A stretch of DNA of 64,000 nucleotides, taken from NCBI GenBank assembly GCA_013396525.1, contig VWYX01000758.1:174571-238570 (forward strand), read 5' to 3'. This DNA is from Chaetorhynchus papuensis. Lineage: Eukaryota > Chordata > Aves > Passeriformes > Rhipiduridae. Of the stretch, positions 45,001 to 58,400 are shown piece after piece. The translations under genes were made by a program, and so were the position numbers. The stretch's first letter is position 1, and each line of letters starts with the position of its first letter. Under the pieces are notes generated by a model. The model was not told the DNA's origin and searched no databases. It worked only from the letters and a program-made list of their open reading frames with translations.

Positions 45001-47160
45001 ACATTTCTCCCTTCTTGTTCTCCCTCATCAGAGAGGAGTCAGGGAAGAGCTGAGATTTGCTCCTATGAATTTCTTCGGGCGAGAAATGGCAGAGCTGTCT
45101 GCTTGTGATGGGGTGGGACGACGCGTCTTTGCAAAAAGCCAGAGGATTATTTATCTGAAATCTCATAACTCACTCATTCATACCCTTATTCCCCAACCAC
45201 AAATAATCACCCCACTCCCATTACACCTCTTCAAACAGCAATTCAGGCTGCTCCGTGACAGCAAGGCAGTAACATCCTAATTGCTCTTACATGTGAGGGT
45301 AACTATAATGGGGTCTGTGGTGGAAAGATGATTTATTTTCCAGTGTTGAAAGCACAGCTGTAAGTACACAGACCTTCTCTGTGCTTTCTCCTGAAACAGC
45401 TCCCTTGGCTTCTCAGGTGTCTTGCCACAAGACAGATGAAACCGTTTTCTCCCTCCAAATTAGCAGATTTGCCTGAGAACTGTCATCTGCTCTTGCAAAG
45501 CAGTCAGACAGGGAGACATGTTGTGGAGCACTGATGCACTGCACGTTCTCCTCGACTGCTCAAAACACACAGACAAGTATTAAACAGTTTAGGCTCTGGC
45601 CCAAGCAGAATCAGCTACTGAGATTGCACCCTGACCCGTTCCCAGTCTCTGACTTCCCTATGGCATTTACCTCTTGCTGCCTGACACATCCAGCAGTAAA
45701 ATGTGGCTAATTTCACAGAAATGCAGCTGTACTCGGTGAGTGAAACCCTGATGTCTCTGAAAGACACTGGCAGTCCATGTAGGGCCTTTGTGAAGAGCTC
45801 TGTTAGCCAGGTGCAACCAAGTGTCTCCTCCCCCTGGAGATGGGGTTGGTGTTTGGAGTGGCAGAGAGGGAGGAGAAGGTGACCGGATCTCTCTTGTGTA
45901 GAAAATAGCAGAATTTAAGCTATGCTTCAAATTACTACAAAAAAGCTTTCTATATACTTTGATGGGCCACTGAGAGCAAATGGGCAGGAGATACAATTTT
46001 ATTATGCCAAAAATATTACACTGATTAGCTGTTGTGGCACTGGGGTAACTAAAATCCTCTTGGAATAGCCCCTGGTTGATCTCCAAAGACAAATGTGAAG
46101 ATGTGCTCTTGTTAGAGTAGAGCATACTGGTGAGAGGTTACAGTTCTGACTGTATTATTGCTTTCATGTTATAAAATGAGAACAGCATGAATGAAAAAAC
46201 CTCTAACATCAATTAGGGAGAAAATTGGCTGGGAGGTCCACAGGTACAGACAGATTAATCTCCATTTACCTCTATCAGAAATAGATTCCGTGCCTGTGAC
46301 CACTAGCCATGTATTTCTCTCTAATCATCCTTTCACAGGCTAGGTCACACCAGCTGTGGTGTGTTTGTGGACAGAACAACTATGAAATCCTGAGCAGCTT
46401 TCCCAGCAAGAAGATTGTTTCACAATCAAGCAGCTTCATCATTTTTGCCTCTGTGCTGGGAGATAGTTTGGCCTCATTCTTCTTATGGCTCTAAGCCCAA
46501 GACATAGGCAGCTATGCCCAAGCAAGCCCTTTGTCCAGCAGGATTTGATCATAGCTTACCCCCAGTCCTATAGTGCTGATCTGTGGTGGCTACATACAGA
46601 AAGAGAGGCAGAATATCTACAAACAATACTGAGTATCTAAAAACAATATTGTTATCTTGTCTAAAAATTATATAAAATCTTCAGCAAATTGGATTTCATT
46701 GTTGTATCCTGCCTCCTCTTTATCTAGAAATTGCCAAAATGTGTCATGCATGACAGTAGCGTTAACCCAAACCAGTTGAACTCTTTTAATAATGGCTTGT
46801 CTTCCTTTCTAATAGCTGCAAAGACCTGCTTAATGTTCTGTTGTGCTTTTTAACAAGCATCCAGTGTCAATGGGACTTCATTAAAGAGGGTTTTTTTAAC
46901 TGTAGTTCTTGCTCCAATTTGTGTTTTGTAATAACCATGCTTAAAGAGGAAAGAAATGTCATGTCCTAAGCCATGAGGGGGGCATGTGTCTAAATAATAC
47001 AAAGGAACTGGAGCTGTGCAACAGCAGGAGAGGGAAGAAAATGCCAGATCCTCCCCACAGTCACTCGGAGTTTACTAGAAACAGGAATAGCTGCACTGGG
47101 CCAGAGCAAGACTCCACTTGCTTGTTATCTCTCAGATGCATGGAGGAAGGACAAAAGAAA
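42080..47160. other. No recognisable gene
   Basis: No exon of a known protein on either strand. Open frames of up to about 150 codons exist, but they look like chance: they have repetitive or biased composition and no family motif. I specifically looked here for MRPL33 and RBKS motifs, such as the RBKS GAGDSF box, and did not find them, though the very short MRPL33 exons could be missed. Confidence 0.5.
44343..44360. repeat. (CTG)6 trinucleotide repeat
   Basis: Six uninterrupted CTG units, followed by CTT. Not inside any recognised exon. Confidence 0.9.
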
Positions 47161-47163
47161 CCT

Positions 47164-47201
47164 TGTGTGTGTGTGTGTTTATACATGTGCATGTGTGTAT
47201 G
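47164..47201. repeat. (TG)n microsatellite
   Basis: About seven pure TG units followed by a degenerate TG/TA-rich continuation. It is a likely length-variable marker. Not in a recognised exon. Confidence 0.9.
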
Positions 47202-47261
47202 TCAGACTGCCCGCAGAGGTGCACGGTGGTAGGACAGAGGCAGCAGTCACAAGGTGCAGGA

Positions 47262-47446
47262 AAGAAAATTCCAATCAGGAAAATTTCTTCACATCTGGAA
47301 GGGCTCAGCACTTATCTGGACAAGGGCCTGAACAATCAGGCTGGGCTGTCTTTCCAGGGATTAAACATGATCACCTCCAGAGGGATTTTCCAGCCTGAAT
47401 TACTCTAATTCATATATGTGTCCAGCCTGAATTACTCTAATTCATA
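47262..47446 (+). mobile_element. CR1 3'-end fragment with duplicated terminus
   Basis: Sense-strand CR1 signature: aggaaaatttcttcacat, then a run corresponding to the final 150 bases, and atgatcacctccagagggat followed by ttccagcc and a decayed attattctatgattct-type end. The last 26 bases of the element occur twice with a 32-base period (47389-47414 and 47421-47446). Confidence 0.75.
47389..47446. repeat. Two-copy tandem duplication at the CR1 end
   Basis: Two identical 26-base copies beginning tccagcctgaattactc are separated by atgtgt-type spacer bases. They lie exactly at the 3' end of the CR1 fragment. Confidence 0.9.
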
Positions 47447-50400
47447 CATTCACACATAGACTTTTAAAATATATGAAGATACGTATATGCATGTATGTGG
47501 CACATTCCCTCTTCATATTCTGCATGGAAAACTGTAACTTAACCTGTTGCACTGCTGGCTAGTCTTCTCAGGGAAGAGAGAAGATCTTTGGGACAGGACA
47601 CTCCAAACATGTGTTCAGCAATGCTGTCCATGCAAATTACTCCTGAACTGAGTAGGGTTCCTGGCATGGGCCATTCTCATGAAAAGCTGTGCAAGACCTG
47701 TTTTAGAACTATAATCTAAAGTCAAACCAGAGAAATCATGCTACAGAAGAGATTACCCGGCTATGTGACCAGTTAAGTTACTGGATCTTTCCTTTTTGAG
47801 TCTGACCAAGTGTTTGACCAATGGATAAGGATGGATGCTGCGGAACTGGAAGGTCAGATACTGGGGAAAATGATGACCTTTCTTCTGTAAGGAATGATAG
47901 TGTGAAATGAGCACTGTGCATGAGGGAGTGAATGGGCTGCTGTCTCTTAGGCTCTGGTTTTAGTTCTTCCTTTGGATCCTATTACCTTTTGCACAGAAAC
48001 TTAGTTTATTTCTACATTCTGCTTCAGCCTAAAGCAATTTATAAGTCTGGTTCTTCCCCTTTTGAGTGGGTGGGGAGCTTTTATTTCAGAATCCTTCAAA
48101 TAGCCAGATTCAATTTCACCCTCATAAATTTGATCTCCTACACACATCCCCTTACTAAATAAGCAAATATTTTTCCTAAAACCAGTTTGGCTTATTCCTA
48201 GGTTGACCTTTTGTCAACAAAACATGAAGATATTATCATGATTGGAAAAACTTCTCTCAGGCCTATAAACTGTCAAAGGAAAAGGGGAGAGAGGAGGAAG
48301 GACAGGCTGGGGCTTAGAAACCTCATTTTGGAAATGTCAATTGGGCAACCAAATAGCATGAATCATAAAAACAGTGAAAGAGGCAAAGAGACAATGTGTG
48401 AACAGTTACTGCAGTGAAAGAGCTGGTAAATCATTATATACTTAACAATCTGTCCATTAGGCTGGGAAACAATATTTCAGTTAGTTCTGTGGCACAGCCA
48501 GGGGTTTTCCAAGCAGCAGGCTGGGTTCAACTGGCACAGATTCCTCAGGCCAGGCACGGCAGGGGGATGACACTGGGCTGCCTTGCAGGAGTCCTCAGCT
48601 CATGTACCATCATGAATGGCTCATGCCAGCTTTGCCAGGAGGGACACCAGGGGTGCATGGGGTCCCTCCTCCAACCCAAGTGTGGCTGCCAGCCTGGTAG
48701 GGAATTTTCATGTGCCACAGGTGAGGGAGAAGCTTCTCCCAGGTGCCTGTTGCCTCCCTTTGCCAGCAAAATTAAAGCTAATGGATGTTTGCTCTTCAGT
48801 CCCCCAACAGGAATTATCCTGGTCAGGAGGGCAAGTCCTGCTGCCTCCTCCTCAAGTTTTCCAGAGGACCTCCAGACCTCTGCTGGTCCCCAGAGGTCCA
48901 AGCATACGGGTTTGACCCATGCAGTGGCAGGATTCCCCAGAACAGCCAAGGCACAAGCTGGTCTCTGTTTTTCCTTTCCTCATCCATGCCCAGGCAAGGG
49001 TGAAGTGAGGAGAGTGATTGGACACAACCTTTTCAAGCAAGCTGCTTCATAAACCTAAATAAAGGCTTTTCCAGAAGCTGAGAAATGTTCATTAAAATGC
49101 TCATTAAAATGACTTTTAATGTAATTGATAGGAAAGGCCTGGGGAAGTGCAGGAGAAATGGTTCAGTAAACTCCAGAGTGGTATAATCCCTGCTCATCAT
49201 ACAGGACCTCAGAAGCAGCAGGAAGGGATGACCTATCTCAGTGACCTCTCTTGGATGTGCTTCCCCAGCTGACTCAAACCCCTCTCATCACAGCAGCATG
49301 GATTGGCAAGTATGTGCTGTTGGGGAACCAGGAAGGACCCACCACCAAAAGAAGTCCCTTTTCAAGGGACTGAGAGGCACTTGAATGCTGACAGAGTTTT
49401 CCAAATCAACCTTTCCCCTGACATCAACTTTCTGGATCAACCAGCAGCTGCTTTTCCTGTGATACTGACTGGGTAGAGAAAACCAAACACGAAGGCTTAG
49501 TGGATAGGACAGTCCAGTCTGGGCTATGATGTCCCAGAGCAGTCTGGGTGTCACTCTGTTCAGGGAATCATCCTCTCCTGAGCTTTGCCTGTGAGTCATC
49601 CCCTCTCTTCAGGCAGCACAGGCTTACTCTGACATATGCACATGTGAGGCATCACTGGCCAAAGCACGGCAGGTGAAGGAGAAGAAATGTGATGAAATTC
49701 ATTGTGGAGTCAGGTTAGGTCTGTTCCACTGACAGAAGTTTCTTCCTTGGAGCAAAGCACCACAGGGAAGAGGCACCTGGGCAGCGGGTCAGGCAGGGCT
49801 GTGGCTGTTTGAGCTGAAGTTGCTCGGACCTGCTCCCATCTTTCCCTCCTTGCCTAGACAAGCTGCATCCCGGACTAGCCCCTGTGCATCACCACCACCA
49901 GTCAAGCCATCAGCTTCAAAATGACACAGAAGAGCTGTTGAAGAACCAAATGGTGAGCGTACAATGCTGCACTAGAGGGTCAAGATATCACCAAAAGTAC
50001 ACTCAGGACTGGGTGCAGGGCAGACAGTGTCCATTATCAGCTGTGGTCAGGGAAGTGACAGGGGTCCATCTCTGCTTTGGTGTTCCAGCTTGCCATGCTG
50101 GATGTCTCCCTGCCATCAGAGAGGGTAGAGAGGAGGGGGAGATGAGAACACAGTTCTTAACAGATTTAGGGAAATGCTGAAGCTGTAAATCAAGATCTTC
50201 AATGCATTTCATCTCCTTCCCTTTCAGTACTCAGCGAGAAAATAAATGCATACCCAGGAAATAAGGAACAGATGCGCAGGCGCATCTTGGGACACATAAA
50301 TTAACATGGGAGTAAGCGGGCAGGCAAGAGTAGCAATAAAGGGTAATTAGACCACACAGGCACCACCAGCACGGGACTGTATCTCCAAATATTGCCAACA

Positions 50401-51915
50401 CCCAGAAGGTCCACAGCAAAGTGAACTCTTCCATTTCTTGAGGTTACGGTCCAAGGCCAGGACGTTGACTATGAGAACCTGACGCTTTGATGCTCCCCAA
50501 GAATAAACAATCACTGAGGGAAATGAAATAGAAACAGAGAGAATGCCCTGGTTCCCTCCTTCTGGGCCAAATTCCCTCTTCCCACAGAAACCAAGCTGTG
50601 AAACCAGAGAGATATTAGGGCAGGTACTGGAAAGCCATTGTAACCTGTAGCTGCTCTTGGGTTTGAGTGTGGCCAGCACAGTCATACTCCACCCTGTATG
50701 CAGAAAGGTCTTTTTTTTCTGCTGAATCTATTGACTTTGAGAGATTTTTCCCTTGTCCCCAGTGCTCCATAAGCCCTTACTCAGCAGTGTCCCAGAGCAC
50801 CAGCCTGCAATGCAGTGCAGAACACAATCCTGCAGCGCCCACAGAAATGAGTACAGCCTCAATGAACTCCTCAAAGGCCAGCGGCAGTCCTTAGGTCCCA
50901 TGGAGTCTTGAATGGCAGAGCAGAGTTTGACTCTAAGCACCTGGAACACCTCAGGACCATGTGCTTACCATGCTCCCATCCTGCTCTCCTGGTTTCTGCC
51001 TTGTAAACATTAGACCAGCATCTTGTGTGTGCTTTACTCAAAGGTCTGCCCAGCCTTTCCTGAATAAACTGAAGGCATCCTATGGCACAGGCAGCACAGT
51101 GATTTGTACTTAGGCCCAGGTAAAAGTGAAGCTCAGCTGTGAGTGCCTGTTTATTCCTGTACATTCCCCAGGTTTGATTGCATGCACTGGACTGCGGATG
51201 CAGGAAGGTTATGGTTTGTATTGCCCTTTGCACATTTGCTCAGCACTGTTGGATGCCTGGGAACTGCATGGACTGCAGGCTGGCAAGGACTGTGCTGTGT
51301 CAGAGCACAGAGAGATGGCCTGGGGACACCTGAGGTGCTACCACTCTCAGGAAATGGGAAAAAACAGCGACACAAACACAGCAGTACCTGCACAGCACTT
51401 CTGCTAGAAGGGCAGCTCTGCTCATCAAGCACTGTGGGACAGCTGACCCTCTCAGGTCATCATAGCCCACCAGAGCTCCCAAAATGTCCTCTCTGCTCTA
51501 CTGGGCCATGCCAGTTTCCTCCATACTCGGCCATTCAGGCAGCTTGTTTCCCAACATGCTCAAGGACTGAGATGGCATTTCTTCATCCAGAACCATCTGC
51601 ACAGTTTCCCCAAGGTGCTGTTTGACATGGGCTTTTGCCCAAGGCCTCACTTGCTCCAGATAAGTGCAAGCTGCTTTCCAGTGAGACCAAAGCATTTGCT
51701 TAATATTTGAGTTAATTCCTATGTTCCCCAGATAGGGCAAAGATCAGGCACTTGGAACAAAATATCTGTGCAAGACCTCCCTCCCAAATTACAAATGACA
51801 GAAGCATGATTTTTCTTTTACCCCCTTCCCTTCAAACACAATACATATTGGTCCTCCTTTGTCTGTCACTTACTTCCCATGGACCTTGTTTTTTCAAGTC
51901 CTAGTGGCATTCTTT
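47447..51915. other. No recognisable gene
   Basis: GC content rises here and several overlapping open frames of 80-210 codons occur on both strands (for example 48414-49052 plus and 48545-48949 minus). None has a recognisable motif, and in most places both strands are open together, as expected for GC-rich noncoding DNA. Confidence 0.5.
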
Positions 51916-52143
51916 TCTCCTCTCCTCTCCTCNNNNNNNNNNNNNNNNNNNNNNNNNNNNNNNNNNNNNNNNNNNNNNNNNNNNNNNNNNNNNNNNNNNN
52001 NNNNNNNNNNNNNNNNNNNNNNNNNNNNNNNNNNNNNNNNNCTCTCCTCTCCTCTCCTCTCCTCTCCTCTCCTCTCCTCTCCTCTCCTCTCCTCTCCTCT
52101 CCTCTCCTCACCCCTCTCTTTCCTTTCCTCTCCTCTCTTCTCC
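51916..52143. repeat. (TCTCC)n pentanucleotide array with assembly gap
   Basis: A pure pyrimidine array of a 5-base unit on the plus strand, perfect up to about 52109 and imperfect to 52143. The middle is a run of 109 N bases. The frames across it are artefacts of the repeat. Confidence 0.95.
51933..52041. other. Assembly gap (109 N)
   Basis: A run of N lies wholly inside the TCTCC array, so the assembler could not resolve the array length. The true length may differ from 109. Confidence 0.99.
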
Positions 52144-52347
52144 TGATGTACATTGCACAAATCATCTGCTCACAGAGGCAGGAGATGGGTTTCATCGGGC
52201 CTCCAGAGCTTTCATGCTCTTTCATGAGCTGCCTGGAGAACATTCTGGAAGGGCACTGTAGGCCATCCTTCAGTGGTCAAGCACTTTGGTGGGGTGTTGG
52301 TATGGAAGCCTTTGCAAGTCAACAGGAGAAGTCTGAAAGCAGCACCA

Positions 52348-52450
52348 AATCATAGAATGTCTGGGTTGGCAGGGACCTTTAAAGGTCACCTGGTCTCACC
52401 AACCCCCCTGCAGTGCATCTCCAGCTGGTTCAGGTTGCTCAGAGCCTGAC
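52348..52450 (-). mobile_element. CR1 3'-end fragment, antisense
   Basis: The plus strand begins aatcatagaatgtctgggtt, followed by ggcagggacctttaaaggtc and a caaccccc block, ending near a gttgctcagagcctg motif. This is the reverse complement of a CR1 3' end. It is one of the least diverged CR1 copies in the window and lies about 200 bases from the pentamer array. Confidence 0.9.
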
Positions 52451-55400
52451 TTGGTGCTGGCCATGATGGCCTGATGCTGGCCATCTTCAGCACAGTGCAG
52501 TGTGCAGGCAGGAGGGGTGTGGTACTTTCCAACTGTCAGAAGAGGATTTTCCTCCATGTCCTACAGCCTTTTGCTGGGGGAAATATTTTTTGTTTCCTTC
52601 ATGTCTCCAGATCAAAAGGACTATTTCCCCTCCTGCCAAACAGACCATCTTAATGCACATGCATTTTGTCTCAAAAGTCACTTCCCAGAGCAGCCTGCTC
52701 TGGTGAGTCTCCCTCTTTCATCACAGGGCAACGAGAACAGAAGAGACCTGGGCTGTGTCTAGTCCTTTGCTGTCACAGGCAAAGGCCAAAACAAGGCCAT
52801 AAAGTCCTCTGCAGAGACTCACCCTTAGCTCCATGGAGCTGTTCCGGGGAATGTTTGGTTAGCAAGAGTAATATTTATGTTAAGCATGAATGAGAATCAA
52901 ACATCAAGCACAGGTTTCAGTTCTGGTTTGGCATTTCCTGAGCAAAATCCCAACAACATATGAAATCTTTAAACCTTCGGGTTTGCATTTCACACTCTCT
53001 CTCGTGTGAGTGTGTGCCTCCAACCAGGCTATCTTCGTATTCTGCAGCACGGCAATAACAACCCTGCATTTAGCTGAAAGACCCTGCTCCCCTGGATCAC
53101 CCACTGAGTGGGTCCCACGGTGCACGACAGGCTACGGAAAGGTTTCTAGAAATCACTCGGGGTCCTGCTGAGAAGCAGCCACCTCTGAACATATTGTAGC
53201 ACTCACTGAATGGCTTCCAAGGATGTGAGAGCTTCATTTGTGAGACTCCTAAGGAAATTGCATCCAGTTGTCATTGCAAAAGAGGGAATTTAAGGCATGC
53301 ACAATGTAATTATTCCCACTGGGAACTGCCAAAAACAACAGGGTGGCACCCCATTGCTGGGGGGGGCGGAGGAGCGGGGGAGAAGCTGTAGAATATCTCC
53401 TGCTGTGTGTAGCCGGGACTTTGATGTCCTATCTCCTCTGAGCACAGCCCATCCCCACAGCCTCTCAGGCCCTCCCAGTGCCACAGGAGAGCACCGACCG
53501 GGCTGGAGGCAGAGGCGAGCCCCACCAAGAACCACAAACCGTTTGGCTGCCTCATGTGGGAGCAGGGACCCATACTCTGGCAGAAACAGATGCCTCAGGG
53601 TAAGGCCACAAGCCTTCCAGGTTTGGAAGGTCAAAATTTCATTTACAACACATTATCAGCAAATCACCTACATCCAAGTAGGCAGTTAGGAACTTGAGTG
53701 CTTGATTTAACAGGAAATTGGACGTCTAAACGCTTTTGAGGATCTGTATGTAAAATGAGACTAGCAGCACCTCAGATTTTAAGGAGGGTATTTCTGAGGT
53801 GACAGAAGCTCTGCCTGGTGAGGTGGGCAGCACTGGCGGACGCAGAGGGGCACTGCCTTCCAACACCAGGTGCTCCCCAGCCAGGAGTAGTGCAGGAGAC
53901 CACCGCTGCTGCCCAGCCACCCGGAGCACTTCCTGTCAGTGCTCACAAGCCACAAGGCCTCTGCCTCGAGTGGCTCTGCTTTTGCAGAGCTCCTGATGCA
54001 ATGAGCCCAAGACAGCCATCGCTGGGCTGTCAGGCTGGAAAGGCCAGGGAAAGCACACATCTGTAAGCTGTCCCAGGCTTCCCCACCACCCTCTGGGCTC
54101 TGCAAAACATCTGCAATTGTCACCAGAGTTTGAAAAGACCTGGGAAGCAACACCTGGATCAAATCTAGGCTTCATTAATCTGTAAAATGTCCTTTTTTCT
54201 CTACCCAAGCTCTTCTCCTCCCAGTGTACAAAGCAAAACATAGCGAAGAGCTCTGGGGGAGGCTGGACCTGGAAGAGGCTCAAAAGAACCTAATCTCGTT
54301 CTTCTGTGTATGTTTTTGCTTTGTAAAGACTTTTGTATACCTTGTTGCTCCAGATGTCAGCAGCAGAAGGGACCAGTAAAGCTGCAGGCAACAGAGCAGC
54401 CACGGGAGAGGGATGTCATGGACACACTGCCCAGCCAGGGGCATCCCAGCAAAGGTGGCATCGCCCTCACTGTCCCCACGGCAGCACCCAGCTCTGCTGG
54501 CATCCGCAGGCCTATTCTATTCATCCGCAGGCCAGCGCTGACCCTGCTGGTTTGAAAGACAGCCTGGCCACTGTTGTTAAGAGCAGCTGTGTCTCATCTG
54601 CTCTCCCATGAGGAAGAGAGCTCAAGGGAAGCCACTGGATGGGGCTGAGCAATGGCTGGAGCTGGATGTCATGGGCGTGAGATTGTCCTGCCAGCTGCCA
54701 AAATGAAGGAAGCGTAACACAAATAACCGGTTGTACAGTGAAATGGCCAAAGCCCACACTGATTAATCTCCAGCATCAGCTCTAGATTTCAGTAGTTGTT
54801 TTGATCTGTGTGTTAAATAACACCAGTTCCTTACTGAAAGTACATTTGCAGAGGTTTAACAGCAATTAAAGGCATATGTATCTCTTGCATGGGAGCTGAG
54901 CTTCACTGAATATGGTTTCAATAATCAAGTGGTATTTTGTTTACATGCTGTAATTATGATATTAAAATCTGTACCTAAACCTCACTGGAGACAGATTTTT
55001 TAATGCATGGCAGCCTTTGCAATGGACAGCAGGATGCAGAGGTAAAAGGTAACAAGATGGATGTGGGGTGAGCACTCGTAAGATTCCCCAACACCACAAA
55101 CACAGCTGAGTGGGGTTCCTGGCATCCAGCAAGATAGGCACAGCTCCCAGCTCTTCAGCTGAAAACCACTGGATGGCTACCTGGAATCCCTGAAAGATGG
55201 GCACCAGCAGGAGACTTATTTGGAATGCTCTGTCTCCCAGCAGGGTCACAAGATGGATGAAGTATTTATCCTCATAGCTGTGGCTGTAAGATTCAGCTAG
55301 GGCTCACACTTAGCATGAAGATTATGCTCCACTCAAGTGATAGGATGTAGGATGCCAAATCTTAGCCCTTTAAATTTGTCTAGGCCTGCTAGGTAGGGCT

Positions 55401-58400
55401 CGGAGTTGCACAGGGGAATTTACCAAAGCTTTCTGGAGAACCAGAACCACAAATCAAACACAAGGTACTCGATACCATCTCTGGCTCAAAAGCCTTCAGC
55501 ACTTTCCCTCTCTGGATTTGTATCTCCCTCCTTGTGCTGTCTTCTCAACCTGCAGCGTAAGCTTTTGGAGAAAGGCGCTCGGTTGATACTGAATGCTTGA
55601 CCCAGAGATTTTGCCTAACAAGCCATAGCCAGTGCCCCAGTGAGGATATATCCAGCACATTTAGCCCAGGAAATAACCAGTAAGAGGTGGTGAGGGGAAG
55701 TATTTGAGATCTTATATTCTCCCTCAGTTGTGAATGTGGACAAACCTTCCCCATTCCATGGCAAAGTCAGATCATGATGGTGGGAACAAACCTCCGTCTG
55801 CCCACTGGAACTGGGAGAAAGAGCCCAATGCAGGCAGGTAAAGGTGAAAAGAAGTTGTGTTTTCATGCTTTTCATCTCTCCAACTCACAGACCATGCTTT
55901 TCCCTGCCACCTCCCACCAGCACCCCAACTACACTGCAGAAAGGAGTGACTGGAGACTGCCTGGTTGGGATGTCCTCCTCCAGCCTCAGTCTAGGGATTT
56001 GGTGGGGAAGGTCAGTATATAAGTAGTAAGTGAGGGTGGAAGCTCTAGACAAAGCCCCTGCACGGGCCCAGGCAGTGTAGGTGCATTCTGTGCCTGCCCA
56101 CAGCACCATCACGGCTGGTGCCTGGTAAGATCCTGCCAGGGACATGCCAACCTCGCCATGCCAGTAAGCTGGACACCACGGCCCAGGCTCTCTGGGCTGC
56201 CTTACACGACCAGCTGAGCAGGATCCAAATGACTGCTCTTCTCTTTAAAATCTGTGGCCACAAAGGAGAGTTAATTTCTTTGTCATGTGTTGAGTTGATG
56301 AATTTCCTCCAAGCAGAGGAGCTGCGGGAAGAGAAACAGTCAGGGGCTGAGATTAAACGGTACCTCCAGTCCTAAAAGCGAAGCAGATTTGCCTGTAGTG
56401 AGTTTTCCTTTCCAAGAGCCGTGCCTGGATAATCTCAGTTTCTACCTAAGAGATAGCAGAGCTGTCAGGACATACTGCGTGCGGCCACACAAGAAAACAC
56501 AGACGTGACCCCTTGGCTCTTAGGAACAAATGTAAGGGGGAGGGGAGAAAAGAACTAGCAGGGCAAAGAAAGCAACAAAACCCACATTCATACAGCAAAC
56601 AAATGTAAGAGCTTCTATTTTTACTCAGTAATCTACATGCCTGGCCACCTTCCTATTTCTTCCATTTTTAATCTACAACAAATATCTCTGAACCGTGCTG
56701 AGACAATAAATCTGGGGCCCTTTGAAGGCCTTGGGCGGCAGTGCAACAACAATACACTTAATAAACTAAACATTTTAGAGATTCATTTTCCCTTTGATCT
56801 GCAGCATGGTACCCCCACTGCATGCGTGTGCACACCCCGGCGCACGTGCATGCCTCGCTGAACCCACCGTGCCGTGGGAGGCTGTTCCCCCACCACTGGC
56901 GATGGACATGAGACAGGTCATGGATGGCTGTAACACACAACGTGCACCCGCTCAGGGATGCACATGTGAGCAAAGCTCTTTTGGTAAAAGGACACCACCG
57001 GAGATGTGACCACTCCAACACTGGTAAGCAGCAGAATTTAAGGTCACAGTGGCAGAATTAATTGTTCAATGGCAGGGGCAGGAAGTGGCTATAAGCAAGA
57101 GGGTTTGTTTATTTTTAAAGCACAGTGAGAGAAGAGAAAAGGAACTTTATTGCATGGTATCTTCCTTGTACCCACAGAAACCTCAGCAGGGTCACGTCCA
57201 TGAGATCTACTCTGCAGCCTTCAGCCCCTGAACTAGCAGAGTAAGTGAGGGCAATAGCTATTTGTCATCCTTTGTGTAAGCCTGCACTGGACACTTTGCC
57301 TGTGGGGTTCACAGACAATTGTTGACAGTGGAAAAATAATGAGGCACTGATCACTTCACCACTCTAGTGGCTGTATAGCTGAGTCCACTATGGCCTCCCA
57401 CAGCCATTGAGCTGAAAGGATGCAGAGCATTTATGAACTGCACGTTACTCACCAGTGCATCACCCACTTAATTCCCAAATACAGCTCCCCTGGGACAGCA
57501 AAATTGCTGTAGATTAGTGAGCAAACGGGATCTCTAAGCACAGCAATTTGGGGCAAGAAATAAAAAAATCCACAGCTCAAAGAAAGAGAGTGAAATTTGG
57601 CTGTGAGAGGCATGCGTGGCCCAGGCTCATATTTCCTGGTCACGGAAATGTGAAGGCCCTGTTTCATCAGCTCAGTCTCCAGGGTCAGTACTCACAGAGC
57701 TCTGTCACAGCAGGCTAGGCAGATCAATCCTACTGAGCCAGAAAAGAGGTGGTCACGTCTGGAGACACCCTGGCCTCTTCTCCGAGGACTCTCAACCAAG
57801 GGCCAGCCTGGATCAAACCTCTTTGACTTACATGAACTGGCAGGATCATGGTAGGAGTGAGGAGATCCATGGGTGTGTCAGTGATGCTGCAAACAGATCA
57901 GCTGCAGCACTTGCTGTGTGATGGGCATGTTGGAGATCCTGGGGAACAGACAGAAGGTTGCTGCCTGTCATTCCTACTCATTGTCTGGATAATCCAGCCA
58001 CTTGCTACCCTGCCATTGTGCAAGCATCAATTCAAACTCCAGAATATCAACTTCTACTGCTTTTTTGGATTCATTCCTGACACCTATGCCCAAAATGGTT
58101 GAGCTGTCACCAGGAGGTTTCCCCTCACTTAATTGATTCTGGGGAAGAGCTGCACCAGGCACATGCAGCTGTGGGGCCAGAGGACCAGGGCAGTAGCTGC
58201 AGCATGTTGAATCAACAGCATCCTCCAGGCCCTGCACTCCAGAAACCAAAGGGAGGACAAACCCCAATCGTTTGACACAAATTAATTTCCTGCAAAGACT
58301 TCAGAGTGAGTTAAAAGCACACGCGAGTGCTCACACGCAGAGCCCAGACGCTGAAACCCGACGCGGTGCAAGCTGCAGTGAGCCAGCCTGACACGGAGGG

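Noticed and set aside
48414..49052. 212-codon plus-strand frame and the 134-codon antisense frame 48545-48949
   Set aside because: Both strands are open together in GC-rich DNA, with no domain, no splice or poly(A) support and Cys/Gly/Ser-biased composition.
51498..51740. 80-codon minus-strand frame with a Trp/Glu/Lys-rich helical look
   Set aside because: It looked briefly like an exon fossil of a repeat-rich gene family, but I could not match it to any and splice sites are absent. Too weak to annotate.
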